A DNA stretch of 52,766 bases from contig JANQEE010000028.1 of NCBI GenBank assembly GCA_028278525.1, forward strand, positions 1 through 52,766. Reading direction: 5' to 3'. The position numbers were made by a program, and so were the translations under genes. Shown piece after piece: positions 40,274-48,944 of the stretch (position 1 is the first letter of the stretch; each line of letters begins with the position of its first letter). The notes beneath the pieces are model-generated. The model was not told where the DNA came from and ran no database searches. It saw only the letters and a program-made list of their open reading frames with translations. Origin of the DNA: Minwuiaceae bacterium (GTDB lineage: Bacteria > Pseudomonadota > Alphaproteobacteria > Minwuiales > Minwuiaceae).

Positions 40274-41038
40274 TCAGCCGGACATCGAGAATCCGCCGTC
40301 CACCGGGATCGCCGTGCCGGTGATGTAGTCGGAGGCTCGGCTGGCCAGGAACACGGCCAGGCCCTCGAAGTCGGCGATGTCGCCCCAGCGGCCGGCCGGG
40401 GTGCGGCCCAGCACGCGGTCGTGCAGCCCGTCGATCTGCTGGCGGGCGCGGCGGGTCAGGTCGGTGTCGATCCAGCCCGGCAGGAAGCAATTGACCTGGA
40501 TGTTGTCCTCCGCCCAGGCCGCGGCCAGAGACTTGGTCAGTTGCACCATGCCGCCCTTGCTGGCGCCGTAGGCCGGGCCCCATGGCGTGCCGAAGATCGA
40601 CAGCATCGAGCCGTTGTTCAGCACCTTGCCGCCGCCGGTCTTCTTCATTTCCGGATAGCAGGCCTTGGAGCAGAGGAAGGCGCTGGTCAGGTTGGCGTCC
40701 AGCACCTGATGCCACTCGTCCGCGGCCAGATCCTCCGGCCGCTTGCGGATGTTGGTGCCGGCGTTGTTGACCAGGATATGGATCGCACCGAGCTGGCCGA
40801 CCACGCTTTCCACCATGGCAGCCACCGCCGCCTCGTCGGAAACGTCCGCCTCGACCGCGACGGCGTGCGCGCCTAGGCTTTCCAGGTCGGAAACCGCCTT
40901 GGCCGACTTCTCCTTGTTGCGGCCGACAACGGCAATCGCCGCGCCGGCGCGGGCCATGCCCCGCGCCATGCCCAAACCGATGCCGCCGTTGCCCCCGGTG
41001 ACCACCGCCACCTTGCCCGTCAGATCGAACAGGTCCAT
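40274..41038 (-). CDS. SDR-family oxidoreductase
   Basis: A 254-residue classical short-chain dehydrogenase. The NAD(P) motif is TGGNGGIG (14-21), the NNAG motif is at 91-94, and the catalytic Ser144, Tyr157 and Lys161 are in place (NNGSMLS, AYGASKGG). The end PAGRWGDIADFEGLAVFLAS and ITGTAIPVDGGFSMSG fits the gluconate/2-deoxygluconate dehydrogenase-like branch, but the substrate is not certain. It lies 13 bases downstream of hemB and may be co-transcribed with it. Confidence 0.9.
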   Translation of the reverse strand: MDLFDLTGKVAVVTGGNGGIGLGMARGMARAGAAIAVVGRNKEKSAKAVSDLESLGAHAVAVEADVSDEAAVAAMVESVVGQLGAIHILVNNAGTNIRKRPEDLAADEWHQVLDANLTSAFLCSKACYPEMKKTGGGKVLNNGSMLSIFGTPWGPAYGASKGGMVQLTKSLAAAWAEDNIQVNCFLPGWIDTDLTRRARQQIDGLHDRVLGRTPAGRWGDIADFEGLAVFLASRASDYITGTAIPVDGGFSMSG

Positions 41039-41051
41039 GCGATTGCTCCCC

Positions 41052-42026
41052 TTAACCGGCCTGCCGGATCAGCTCGCCGGCGCGTTTTGCGAAATAGGTC
41101 AGGATCAGGTCGGCGCCCGCGCGCTTGAACGCCAGCAGGCTTTCCATGATCGACGTATCCTCGTCGATCGCCCCGGCCTCAGCGGCGAAGCGGATCATCG
41201 CGTACTCGCCGCTCACCTGATAGACCGCCAGCGGCAGCAGGGTGTGATCGCGAAGCCGCGCCAGCACGTCCAGATAGGGCATGCCCGGCTTGACCATCAG
41301 GATGTCGGCGCCCTCGGCCTCGTCGTCCAGCGACTCGCGCAGCGCCTCGCGGCCGTTGCCCGGGTCCATCTGGTAGGTGCGGCGATCGCCTTTCAACGAG
41401 GTGCCGGAGGCCTCGCGGAACGGCCCGTAGAAGCCGGACGCGAATTTCGACGAATAGGCCATGATCGGCAAATTGGGATGGCCGGCTTCGTCCAAAGCCG
41501 CCCGGATCGCCGCCACCTGCCCGTCCATCATGCCGGACGGGGCGACCACGTCGACGCCTGCCTCCGCGGCTACGACGGCCTGAGCACCGAGATTGGCGAT
41601 GGTCCGGTCGTTATGCACATCGCCATGGACGATCACGCCGCAATGGCCGTGATCGGTGTATTCGCAAAAACAGACGTCGGCGAACACCGTCATCTCCGGG
41701 CAGGCGTCCTTGGCGCGCCGCACCATGCGCGCCAGCAGGCCGTCCGACCGCATCGCATCGCCGCCCTCGGCGTCCTTGGCGTGCGACACGCCGAACAGCA
41801 TGATCGCCTTGACGCCGGCGGCGTGCGCCGCCTTCACCGCGTCGCCGACCGCCGCCTCCGGCTCGCGCGACACGCCGGGCATGCTCTCAATCGGCAGCGG
41901 CGTATCGATCCCCTCCTCGACGAACAGCGGATAGATCAGGTCGTCCATGACGACCGCATTTTCGCGTACCAGGCTGCGCAGGCCCTCGGTCCGGCGCAGG
42001 CGCCTTAGTCTTGTTTCCGGAAACAT
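41052..42026 (-). CDS. hemB: Delta-aminolevulinic acid dehydratase (porphobilinogen synthase)
   Basis: HemB condenses two 5-aminolevulinates to porphobilinogen in haem synthesis. It has 324 residues. The Schiff-base lysines are K194 (YSSKFASGFYGPFR) and K246 (LMVKPGMPYLD). The metal site keeps all three zinc cysteines, C119, C121 and C129 (ADVCFCEYTDHGHCG), so it is predicted to be the zinc type rather than the magnesium type found in some alphaproteobacteria. The frame is open 18 codons further; MFPETRLRRLRR is the family start. Confidence 0.96.
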   Translation of the reverse strand: MFPETRLRRLRRTEGLRSLVRENAVVMDDLIYPLFVEEGIDTPLPIESMPGVSREPEAAVGDAVKAAHAAGVKAIMLFGVSHAKDAEGGDAMRSDGLLARMVRRAKDACPEMTVFADVCFCEYTDHGHCGVIVHGDVHNDRTIANLGAQAVVAAEAGVDVVAPSGMMDGQVAAIRAALDEAGHPNLPIMAYSSKFASGFYGPFREASGTSLKGDRRTYQMDPGNGREALRESLDDEAEGADILMVKPGMPYLDVLARLRDHTLLPLAVYQVSGEYAMIRFAAEAGAIDEDTSIMESLLAFKRAGADLILTYFAKRAGELIRQAG

Positions 42027-42159
42027 CGTTTCTTGTCCATTGACCCGGGAAGCGGGAGAACTTGTCTCGCATTGTAACACGCCGGGTCAAGACGCTTGAA
42101 CCGCAGAGGGCTCAGCCAAAGCGCTTCATATCGTCTCAGAAAATGTTCCGGGGGCAGCC

Positions 42160-43104
42160 CTACTCCGCCGCTTCGCGCTTCTCGTCCTGCCTGCCGATCA
42201 GCTTCATATCGAACGGCGTTCGCTGATACAGCGCGTTGATCCAATTGCCGAACAGCAGGTGGCCGTGCGACCGCCAGGAGTTGATCGGCGGCTTGGTGGG
42301 ATCGTCGTCCACATAGTAGTTCTTCGGCACGTGGATGCCTCGCGGCGTTTGCATGTCGCGCTGATATTCATCGTTCAGCGTCGCCGCGTCGTATTCCAGG
42401 TGATTGAACATATAGACCTGGTTCAGGCCTTTGTCGTGGATCAGGCAGATGCCGGACTCCTCCGATTCGGCCAGGATCTCCAGCCCCTGGATCCCTTCCA
42501 CGTCCTCGCGGTGGTTTTCCGTGTAGCGCGAGACCGGCACCATGAACTGGTCGTTGAAACCGCGCATCAGCACCGAACTCGGGTTCAGCACCCGGTGCGG
42601 GAAGACCCCGAACATCTTCCGGTCGAGGCCGTATTTCGGCACGCCGTGATAATGGTACAGAGCCGCCTGGCCACCCCAGCAGATGTTGAAGGCACTGGTC
42701 ACGCTCTCGCGCGACCAGTCCAGAATATCCTTAAGCTCCGGCCAGTAGTCGACGTCCTCGAACGGCATTTCCTCCACCGGCGCGCCGGTGATGATCAGGC
42801 CGTCGAACTTCTCGCGGCTGACATCGGCCCATTCCTTGTAGAACGCCAGCATGTGGGACTGCGGCGTGTTCGTCGGCGTGTAGGACGACGTGGTCAACAG
42901 CGTCAGTTCCACCTGCAGCGGCGTCGCGCCGATCAGCCGGGTCAGTTGCGTCTCGGTCCTGATCTTGTGCGGCATCAGGTTAAGCACCGCCAGCCTCAGC
43001 GGGCGGATATCCTGTCGGATGGCGTCGTCTTCGCCGATAACCTCGACGCCTTCGTTTTCCAGCGTGCGGCGGGCCGGCAGATCGTCCGGTATCTTGATTG
43101 GCAT
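42160..43104 (-). CDS. metA: Homoserine O-acetyltransferase (MetA family)
   Basis: MetA acylates homoserine in methionine synthesis. It has 314 residues with the catalytic C142 (FNICWGGQAALYHYHG), H235 and E237 (FNHLEYD) at exactly the family positions. Residue 111, which sets donor choice, is Glu (TGAPVEEMPFE), the state known to favour acetyl-CoA; succinyl-CoA enzymes such as E. coli MetA have Gly. It is therefore called an acetyltransferase. The upstream region has a fragment resembling a SAM-II riboswitch. hemB follows after 133 bases. Confidence 0.95.
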   Translation of the reverse strand: MPIKIPDDLPARRTLENEGVEVIGEDDAIRQDIRPLRLAVLNLMPHKIRTETQLTRLIGATPLQVELTLLTTSSYTPTNTPQSHMLAFYKEWADVSREKFDGLIITGAPVEEMPFEDVDYWPELKDILDWSRESVTSAFNICWGGQAALYHYHGVPKYGLDRKMFGVFPHRVLNPSSVLMRGFNDQFMVPVSRYTENHREDVEGIQGLEILAESEESGICLIHDKGLNQVYMFNHLEYDAATLNDEYQRDMQTPRGIHVPKNYYVDDDPTKPPINSWRSHGHLLFGNWINALYQRTPFDMKLIGRQDEKREAAE

Positions 43105-43490
43105 GTCACTAAGGCAGGCTCGAAATCCGCGCCCGCTTCCCCTTGAAATTTATCCAGTCAGCGCCGACCGCCCAAGCTCAGCGACCGCACTCTAACCCAT
43201 TTTCTTTATATTCCCCAAGGCTTTCCGGCTCAAATCGCCGCGCCGTCCAAGACGGTGATCCGCAGCCTCAGCCGGATTTGTATCCAGACCATGTGGGTAG
43301 GCACGCCGGCCACGGCAAGCGCCGATATCGCGGCCCCGTCACGCAAGCTTGATGCGCCATACGCCCGGAATTAAGCTTTCGTCCAATATTAAGCCAATCG
43401 ATCAAAGCCCGGATAATCAGGCAATTAGCGCGAATTTGCTTCACTGACACGTGATTCGCAGTTCAAATGGCCGCTTACTAGGTTGGTCTC
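43105..43490. other. Intergenic region between metA and the DUF1223 gene
   Basis: These 386 bases separate two divergent genes and should hold both promoters. No gene is apparent. On the minus strand GATTTGAGCCGG (43225-43236) and GGTCGCTGAGC (43176-43186) recall conserved parts of the SAM-II riboswitch, but spacing and pairing do not fit well. Confidence 0.5.
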
Positions 43491-44261
43491 ATGACTGATG
43501 TAGCTTCCCGACTCTTGCATTCAGCGCGCGGCGCATTGTTCGGCATCGCCGCGGCAGCCATGTTTACGGCGGGCCCGGCCGCCGTCGCCTCAGCCGAAAC
43601 GACGCGTCCGGTGGTGGTCGAGTTGTACACCAGCCAGGGATGCAGTTCCTGCCCGCCCGCCGACGCGTTCATGGGCGAACTGATCAAGCAAAAAGACATC
43701 ATCGGTCTGACCTTCCACGTCGATTACTGGGATTACATCGGCTGGAAAGACACTTTCGCATCGCCGGAGACCACGCAGCGGCAGCGCGCCTACGGGCAGG
43801 TTCTGGGCCAGCGTTATCCCTACACCCCGCAGATGGTCGTCGGCGGCAAGCTGCACGAAGTCGGGTCCAATCGGGCCGGCGTGCGGAAAGCGATCAATTA
43901 CGTCGCGATGGAAGCGTCCCCCGTCGACGTGTCGACCAAGCGAGACGGCGACAACGTTACGGTGCACCTGCCGGAAACCGAGTTGGACGGCAAAGCCTGG
44001 GTCTGGCTGGTGCGATTCGACAAGCGCCATGACGTCGAGATCCGCCGCGGCGAGAACGGCGGCCGCAAGCTTTCCTATTTCAATGTCGTACGGTCGATCG
44101 AACGGATCGCCGTCTGGGACGGCAAATCGACCGATCTGGCGATCGACATCGCCGATATGCAGGCCGACGGCCGCGACGGCTGCGCCATCATCGTACAGAG
44201 CATGGGCTACGGCCCGGTGCTCGGCGCGGCCCGCATCGATTTCGCCGACGACGCTTCCTAA
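43491..44261 (+). CDS. DUF1223 secreted thioredoxin-like protein
   Basis: A 256-residue protein of the DUF1223 family, with a thioredoxin-like fold. The signal peptide runs to about residue 35 (VASA-E). The hallmark is VVVELYTSQGCSSCPPADAF with C51 and C54, then FHVDYWDYIGWKDTFASPET, RQRAYGQVLG and YTPQMVVGG. The role is unknown; a periplasmic redox function is a guess from the CxxC. It converges on the FAD oxidoreductase gene with a four-base overlap of ends. Confidence 0.9.
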   Translation: MTDVASRLLHSARGALFGIAAAAMFTAGPAAVASAETTRPVVVELYTSQGCSSCPPADAFMGELIKQKDIIGLTFHVDYWDYIGWKDTFASPETTQRQRAYGQVLGQRYPYTPQMVVGGKLHEVGSNRAGVRKAINYVAMEASPVDVSTKRDGDNVTVHLPETELDGKAWVWLVRFDKRHDVEIRRGENGGRKLSYFNVVRSIERIAVWDGKSTDLAIDIADMQADGRDGCAIIVQSMGYGPVLGAARIDFADDAS

Positions 44262-45580
44262 GCCGCCGACGCGGCCCGCGTATTTCCAACCAGACGGTCG
44301 TAGCGGAAGGGCGCCGGATCGACGCATGTCGACGCCCCGCTGACCATTTCCGCCGCCAGCCTGCCCGCGCCCGGGCCGATGCCGAAGCCATGGCCGCTGA
44401 AACCGGTCGCCAGGTAAAGCCCCGGCAGCCCATCGGCCGGACCGATCACCGGCACCGCGTCCGGCGTTACGTCGATCATACCGGCCCAGCTTTCCTCAAT
44501 CGTAACGTCCGCCATGGCCGGATAGATCTTGGTGAGCTTCGACCAGGCCTTGTCCAGCACGCTGCCGTCGGGGTCCGGGTCCAGCACCCTTACCGCTTCG
44601 AACGGCGACGGGCCGTCCAGCGGCCAGTCCTTCGGCGCCATCAGTTCTTCGAAGAAGCGGCGGCCGAACCGCAGCCGCATGTTCTTATATTCGGTCTTGA
44701 GCGCCGGCAGGTAAGCGCGCATCCAGCGAAACGCATCCGGCACGATATCGAAGGTGGAGGCGCCGCCGAACGCGACCGAATAGCCGCCATCCTCGCGCCG
44801 CCGGATCGAAAAACCGGGCGCGCTGACGCCGCCGTCGGTGATTTCCGGCGCCGGTCCCGTGCGCAGCACGGACGAGCGGACCGCCAGTTGGGGCAGCTCG
44901 ACGCCATGCCGGCGGCAGAACAATTTCGACCAGGCGCCGCCGGCGCACAGCACCGCATCGGCCTTGATCGTGCCCCGTTCGGTCACCACTGCCGAAACGC
45001 GCCCGGCTTCGGTTTCCAGCCCGCGCACCGCGCAATCGGTATGGATCGTCGCGCCCGCGCGCTGCGCGGCGCGGGCGATGGCCGGCGCGGCCATGGCCGG
45101 TTCCGCCCGGCCGTCGGTTGCCGTCCACAACCCCGCCCGCCATTGCCTAGTTCCGCCGGGCACCATCTGGTCGACTTCGGCAGGCGATAAGAGCCGCGTG
45201 CCCAATTGGTACTGGCGGGCATGTTCCAGCCACTCTTCCCACTGGGCGACCTGCTTGTCGGTCTCCGCCAGGTACATGATGCCGCCTTCGTGGAACCCGA
45301 CCTTGTCGCCGATCTCCGCTTCGATGCCACGCCAGATACGCAGGCTTTCCATGATCAGCGGAATCTCGGCCGGGTCGCGCCCCTGTTGGCGGCAATAGCC
45401 CCAGTTGCGGCTGGACTGCTCGCCGCCGATCCGGCCCTTTTCGCAAAGCGCCACCTTGCGGCCGCGCTTTGCCAGGAAATAGGCGGCGGAGACGCCGACG
45501 ATGCCGCCGCCGATCACCACGACGTCGGCGTTCTCGGGCAGTTTCTCGTCGGCGGTTACCGGATCGACTGGCGGGGACAT
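44258..45580 (-). CDS. FAD-dependent oxidoreductase (DAO family)
   Basis: A 440-residue amine/amino-acid oxidase-like flavoprotein. The dinucleotide motif is VVVIGGGIVGVSAAYFLAKR (about 20-39), followed by CEKGRIGGEQSSRNWGYCRQ, a segment shared by D-amino-acid dehydrogenase/sarcosine oxidase-like enzymes. The C-terminus ATGFSGHGFGIGPGAGRLAA closes the FAD fold. The ATG at 45578-45580 has AAGG before it; a TTG two codons upstream is less likely. The substrate is probably an amine or imino acid but is not known. Confidence 0.9.
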   Translation of the reverse strand: MSPPVDPVTADEKLPENADVVVIGGGIVGVSAAYFLAKRGRKVALCEKGRIGGEQSSRNWGYCRQQGRDPAEIPLIMESLRIWRGIEAEIGDKVGFHEGGIMYLAETDKQVAQWEEWLEHARQYQLGTRLLSPAEVDQMVPGGTRQWRAGLWTATDGRAEPAMAAPAIARAAQRAGATIHTDCAVRGLETEAGRVSAVVTERGTIKADAVLCAGGAWSKLFCRRHGVELPQLAVRSSVLRTGPAPEITDGGVSAPGFSIRRREDGGYSVAFGGASTFDIVPDAFRWMRAYLPALKTEYKNMRLRFGRRFFEELMAPKDWPLDGPSPFEAVRVLDPDPDGSVLDKAWSKLTKIYPAMADVTIEESWAGMIDVTPDAVPVIGPADGLPGLYLATGFSGHGFGIGPGAGRLAAEMVSGASTCVDPAPFRYDRLVGNTRAASAA

Positions 45581-45623
45581 GACCAACCTTCTGTAAAGTG
45601 AGCGCGCGAAAGCCTCAGAGTCT

Positions 45624-45727
45624 GTTCAAGAATGCCTAGCCGGCCCGCTTCCCCGTCCCAACCACCCGCACAGGGTACCCTATGGGTGGTTGGGACGGGG
45701 GAGCGGGCCGGCAGGGCATTCTTGAAC
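45624..45727. repeat. Palindromic dispersed repeat, copy 2 (full length)
   Basis: A long inverted repeat of 104 bases. The outer arms GTTCAAGAATGCC (45624-45636) and GGCATTCTTGAAC (45715-45727) are perfect. The inner arms CCGGCCCGCT...CCCGTCCCAACCACCC and their mirror continue to a CAGGGTACCCTATG centre. It lies between the end of the MlaE-like gene and the start of the FAD oxidoreductase gene, both on the minus strand. Bases 45680-45712 are identical to 160-192 of copy 1. There is no open reading frame that could be a transposase. Confidence 0.92.
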
Positions 45728-45733
45728 ACATAC

Positions 45734-46882
45734 TCAGATGCCGACAATGCTGAAGAAAATTGAGAAGATCGCGTCGAACACGATGACCAGGAAGATCGAT
45801 TCGACCACCGCAAGCGTGGTCTGACGCCCGACCGATTCGGCGCTGCCGCCAACCCGCATGCCTTCGTAACAGCCGATCAGCGCGATCAGGAACGCGAAAA
45901 CCGGCGCTTTGATGATGCCGACCCAGAAGCTCCACAGCCCGACCGCTTCGTTCAACCGTTCGAGAAACAGGCCGGGGCCGATGCCGAGCGCGATCCAGGC
46001 CATCAGGCCGCCGCCGAGCAGGCCCATGACGTCGGCGACGAAGGCGAGCAGCGGCAGGGTGATCATCAGCGCCAGCATGCGGGGTATGACGAGGACTTCC
46101 ATCGGGTCGAGGCCGAGCGTGCGCATGGCGTCGACCTCCTCGTTGACCTTCATCGCGCCGAGCTGGGCGGTAAAGGCGCTGCCCGAGCGGCCGGCAATGA
46201 CGATGGCGGTCAACAGAATGCCGATCTCCCGCAGGATGGAGACGGCGATCAGGTTGACGACGAAAACCTCGGCGCCGAAGCGCTGCAACTGCTGGGCGCC
46301 CTGGTAGGCCAGGACGACGCCGATCAGGAACGAGATCAGGGCGACGATGGGCACGGCGTTGAGGCCGACCTGCTCCATATGGAAGACGGTGGATGTGAGC
46401 CTGAGCCGGCGCGGATTGGCGAGGATGCGGCCGAACGCCAGTATCGCCTCGCCTAAGAACGCCATCAGGCTGCCCGCCTCCTCCAGCACGTCGACGGTGG
46501 AGCGGCCGATGCGCGTCAGCAGCCGGACGATCGCGTTGATGTGCGGCGGCGCGATATCGCAGGGCTTGTAGCTGTCGGCGACCTGTTTGAGCATCGCCGC
46601 ATGATCCGGGTGGGCGCCGGTGAGGTCGACTTCCGCCCCCGCTTCCCGCCAGGAAACGATGCTTCGGTGCAGCAGCCACGCGCCGGCCGTGTCGAGCAGC
46701 GCCAGTTCGCGGATATCGAGACGAACCCGGCCGGCCGCGAACGAAGGCAGCTTGTGAAGCTCCGCATCCAGGCGGCCGGCATTGGCGATATCCCAGCGCC
46801 CGCCAATCGAAAGGGCCGGCCCTTCCGCGCTATCCATCGGTCTGAGCCAACCCGCGTCGGCCACGCCAGAGTCACTCGCCAT
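45734..46882 (-). CDS. MlaE-family ABC permease with N-terminal STAS domain
   Basis: A 382-residue inner-membrane protein. Residues about 20-115 form a STAS-like domain (VRLDIRELALLDTAGAWLLH), which in E. coli is the separate protein MlaB. Residues about 140-382 are the MlaE/YrbE permease: LISFLIGVVLAYQGAQQLQR, FGAEVFVVNLIAVSILREIG, AGRSGSAFTAQLGAMKVNEE and EEVDAMRTLGLDPMEVLVIP. It probably moves lipids between the membranes. The usual MlaF ATPase and MlaD genes are not next to it; the palindromic repeat follows it directly. Confidence 0.93.
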   Translation of the reverse strand: MASDSGVADAGWLRPMDSAEGPALSIGGRWDIANAGRLDAELHKLPSFAAGRVRLDIRELALLDTAGAWLLHRSIVSWREAGAEVDLTGAHPDHAAMLKQVADSYKPCDIAPPHINAIVRLLTRIGRSTVDVLEEAGSLMAFLGEAILAFGRILANPRRLRLTSTVFHMEQVGLNAVPIVALISFLIGVVLAYQGAQQLQRFGAEVFVVNLIAVSILREIGILLTAIVIAGRSGSAFTAQLGAMKVNEEVDAMRTLGLDPMEVLVIPRMLALMITLPLLAFVADVMGLLGGGLMAWIALGIGPGLFLERLNEAVGLWSFWVGIIKAPVFAFLIALIGCYEGMRVGGSAESVGRQTTLAVVESIFLVIVFDAIFSIFFSIVGI

Positions 46883-47028
46883 CTACGCCCCTCGCCGTAA
46901 GCGCCCTGCCGGTTTCGATGCCGCCGCCGTCAGGACCGTTACAGGGATCTGCGCAACCGGATGTTGCTTTTTCGCGACTCGCGCGGCCAGAATCGCACGG
47001 TCCCTTACGGCGTTCAAGGATCGCGACA

Positions 47029-47811
47029 ATGCCCAACTTCGCAGCCAACCTGAACTTCCTGTTCACGGAAGTGCCCTTCCTGGACCGGTTCGCGGCGGCC
47101 GCGAAGGCGGGTTTTACCGCGGTGGAGTACCTGTTCCCCTACGAGTACCCGGAACAGGAACTGGCGACGCGGCTAAAGCAAAGCGGCCTCACCCAGGCGC
47201 TGATCAACATGCCGGCCGGCGATTGGGCGGGCGGCGAGCGCGGCCTGACCTGCCTGCCCGACCGATCGGTCGAGTTCCGCGCCGGCATAGACACGGCGAT
47301 CCGCTACGCCCAAACGCTGGATTGCAGCCGCGTGCACCTGGTCGCCGGCCTGAAGCCCGCGGACGCGGACCCCGCCGCCTACGACGCCGCCTATCTGGAG
47401 AACCTGCGCTACGCGGCGGAAAGGCTGGCGCCGCATGGGATCACGGCGCTGATCGAGCCGATCAACCAGCGCGATGTGCCCGGCTTCTACCTAAGGGATA
47501 CGACACAGGCGCTGGCGGCAATCGAGCAGGTGGGCCGTGAAAACCTTAGATTGCAATTCGACATTTACCACGCCCAGGTCAGCGAGGGCGACCTGGCCAC
47601 GCGGATCACCAACGCGATCGACAAGATCGGCCATTTTCAGATCGGCAACCCACCCGGCAGGCACGAACCGGACAACGGCGAGATCAACTACCCGTATCTG
47701 TTCGGGTTAATCGACCGGCTCGGCTACGACGGCTGGATCGGCTGCGAATACACCCCCGCCGGCGCCACCGCGGACGGCCTGAGCTGGGGCCGCGCATACG
47801 GCCTGAAATAG
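47029..47811 (+). CDS. hyi: Hydroxypyruvate isomerase
   Basis: A 260-residue TIM-barrel sugar isomerase/AP-endonuclease-2-fold protein that converts hydroxypyruvate to tartronate semialdehyde. The N-terminus MPNFAANLNFLFTEVPFLDR is typical. The catalytic glutamates are at E143 (LIEPINQRDVPGFYL) and E240 (WIGCEYTPAG), the same positions as in E. coli Hyi. The frame is open 37 codons further upstream, but the ATG at 47029 fits the family start and has AAGGATCG before it. It is divergent from the MlaE-like gene. No glyoxylate carboligase gene is in the window. Confidence 0.93.
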   Translation: MPNFAANLNFLFTEVPFLDRFAAAAKAGFTAVEYLFPYEYPEQELATRLKQSGLTQALINMPAGDWAGGERGLTCLPDRSVEFRAGIDTAIRYAQTLDCSRVHLVAGLKPADADPAAYDAAYLENLRYAAERLAPHGITALIEPINQRDVPGFYLRDTTQALAAIEQVGRENLRLQFDIYHAQVSEGDLATRITNAIDKIGHFQIGNPPGRHEPDNGEINYPYLFGLIDRLGYDGWIGCEYTPAGATADGLSWGRAYGLK

Positions 47812-47911
47812 CCGTCGAATCGAAATTTCCCCTTATTCCTGACAGGTTGACCGTCCGACGCCTGCCGGCCAGCATGCGCCAAGGTCGGCAGCGTACCGCC
47901 GGCCCGCAATC

Positions 47912-48640
47912 GTGAGCATGGTGGCACGGATGAATCCTGCGATGATTGGACGCGCACCATTCGGGGGCCTGTACGGACCCGACCGCGCGTTGACCATAGC
48001 CTCGATGGCGGCCGCGCTGCTCTATCTGGTCAGCATGGGTGCGCTGCCGGAAGCGGGCAATGCAGTGGTCCGCGGCCTCACCTGCGGCCTGCTCGCGACA
48101 GTTGCATTCAGATGCGTCGGACGTTTCAACGGCCGGGTGCTGGGCATGGCGCTGGGCCTTTGCGCGGCCGGCGAAGTGCTGATGGCCCTGGATCCGGCGG
48201 GCCTGTTCGGCGCGTCGGTCACCGCCTACCTGGGCGCGACCCTGCTTCTGGTGTTGCTGTTCCTGGCCAACCCGGCCGCTTCGAACAACGTAAGCGTCGG
48301 CCGACAGGCCCTGGCAGCCGTGACAGTGGCGATCAGCCCGGCGTTCGCCGCCTGGCTTTGGCCGACGCTGGGCGATCTGGCGGTGCTGATTACCGTCTAT
48401 ATCGTCGCAATCTCGGCCATGGCCGTGGCCGCCCTGTACAGCCGCTTCCCGTTTTGGCCGACTGTCGCGGGCCCGTTGCTGATTCTGCTGGCCGACGCCC
48501 TGCTCGCCATCGACCGTTTCCTGGTCGCATTGCCGGCCGCCGGCGCCGTAACCTGGACCGCGGCCTACACAGGCCAGCTCTTGCTGGTGATCGGCATCGC
48601 CGGCACCGCCTTGCAGCTGACGCCTAGGCGTATCCTCTGA
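47912..48640 (+). CDS. Polytopic membrane protein, possibly YhhN/lysoplasmalogenase family
   Basis: A 242-residue protein with about seven or eight hydrophobic segments. The order of segments and fragments such as LGMALGLCAAGEVLMALDP and LLILLADALLAIDRFLVA recall the YhhN/TMEM86 family (ether-lipid hydrolases), but the family's GD motif is GE here, so the call is tentative. The start is uncertain: GTG 47912, ATG 47918 or ATG 47930 are all possible, with no clear ribosome-binding site. A 19-base palindrome follows the stop by five bases. Confidence 0.55.
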   Translation: MSMVARMNPAMIGRAPFGGLYGPDRALTIASMAAALLYLVSMGALPEAGNAVVRGLTCGLLATVAFRCVGRFNGRVLGMALGLCAAGEVLMALDPAGLFGASVTAYLGATLLLVLLFLANPAASNNVSVGRQALAAVTVAISPAFAAWLWPTLGDLAVLITVYIVAISAMAVAALYSRFPFWPTVAGPLLILLADALLAIDRFLVALPAAGAVTWTAAYTGQLLLVIGIAGTALQLTPRRIL

Positions 48641-48944
48641 ATAAATTGCCTAACAGTTAGGCAAAGGCTGGATTTCCGCCACTTTTCGCCCCCCCGGCAC
48701 GGGCCGCTCTCAGGCGTTTGCGCTTGAAAGGGTCTAATGGGCAGGCTACAACCGTGCTAGTGCCCGTCACAAAATGTTCAAGGGATCGGTCGAATTCGGC
48801 CTCTCGATAAGATTAAAAGACGGCGAGGCCACAAATACCGAGTGATATCGGGCACAATAACGGTACACTTGGGTAATCGGTTGAGCGTGCGGGAATTGTA
48901 CCGGTTTCCGCGCGGATATGACCTGACCTTGGGAGGAATCAAGT
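48641..48944. other. Region upstream of the TRAP operon
   Basis: These 304 bases hold the 19-base palindrome at 48646-48664 and presumably the promoter of the TRAP operon. A looser GGCCTC/GAGGCC pairing lies around 48799-48829. No gene was seen. Confidence 0.6.
48646..48664. promoter_or_regulatory. Perfect 19-base palindrome: operator or terminator
   Basis: TTGCCTAACAGTTAGGCAA has nine-base arms around a single A. It starts five bases after the membrane-protein stop and lies about 280 bases before the TRAP binding-protein gene. The tight centre suits a dimeric regulator of the TetR or MarR type; as RNA it could also be a short terminator stem, but only AAGG follows. Confidence 0.5.

Noticed and set aside
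45624..45727. Insertion sequence
   Set aside because: The element is only about 104 bases and has no transposase or obvious target duplication, so it is listed as a palindromic repeat instead.
48759..48852. Long-range pairing GTGCCCG/CGGGCAC before the TRAP operon
   Set aside because: Seven bases separated by about 80 bases is expected by chance in GC-rich DNA, and no supporting helices were seen.
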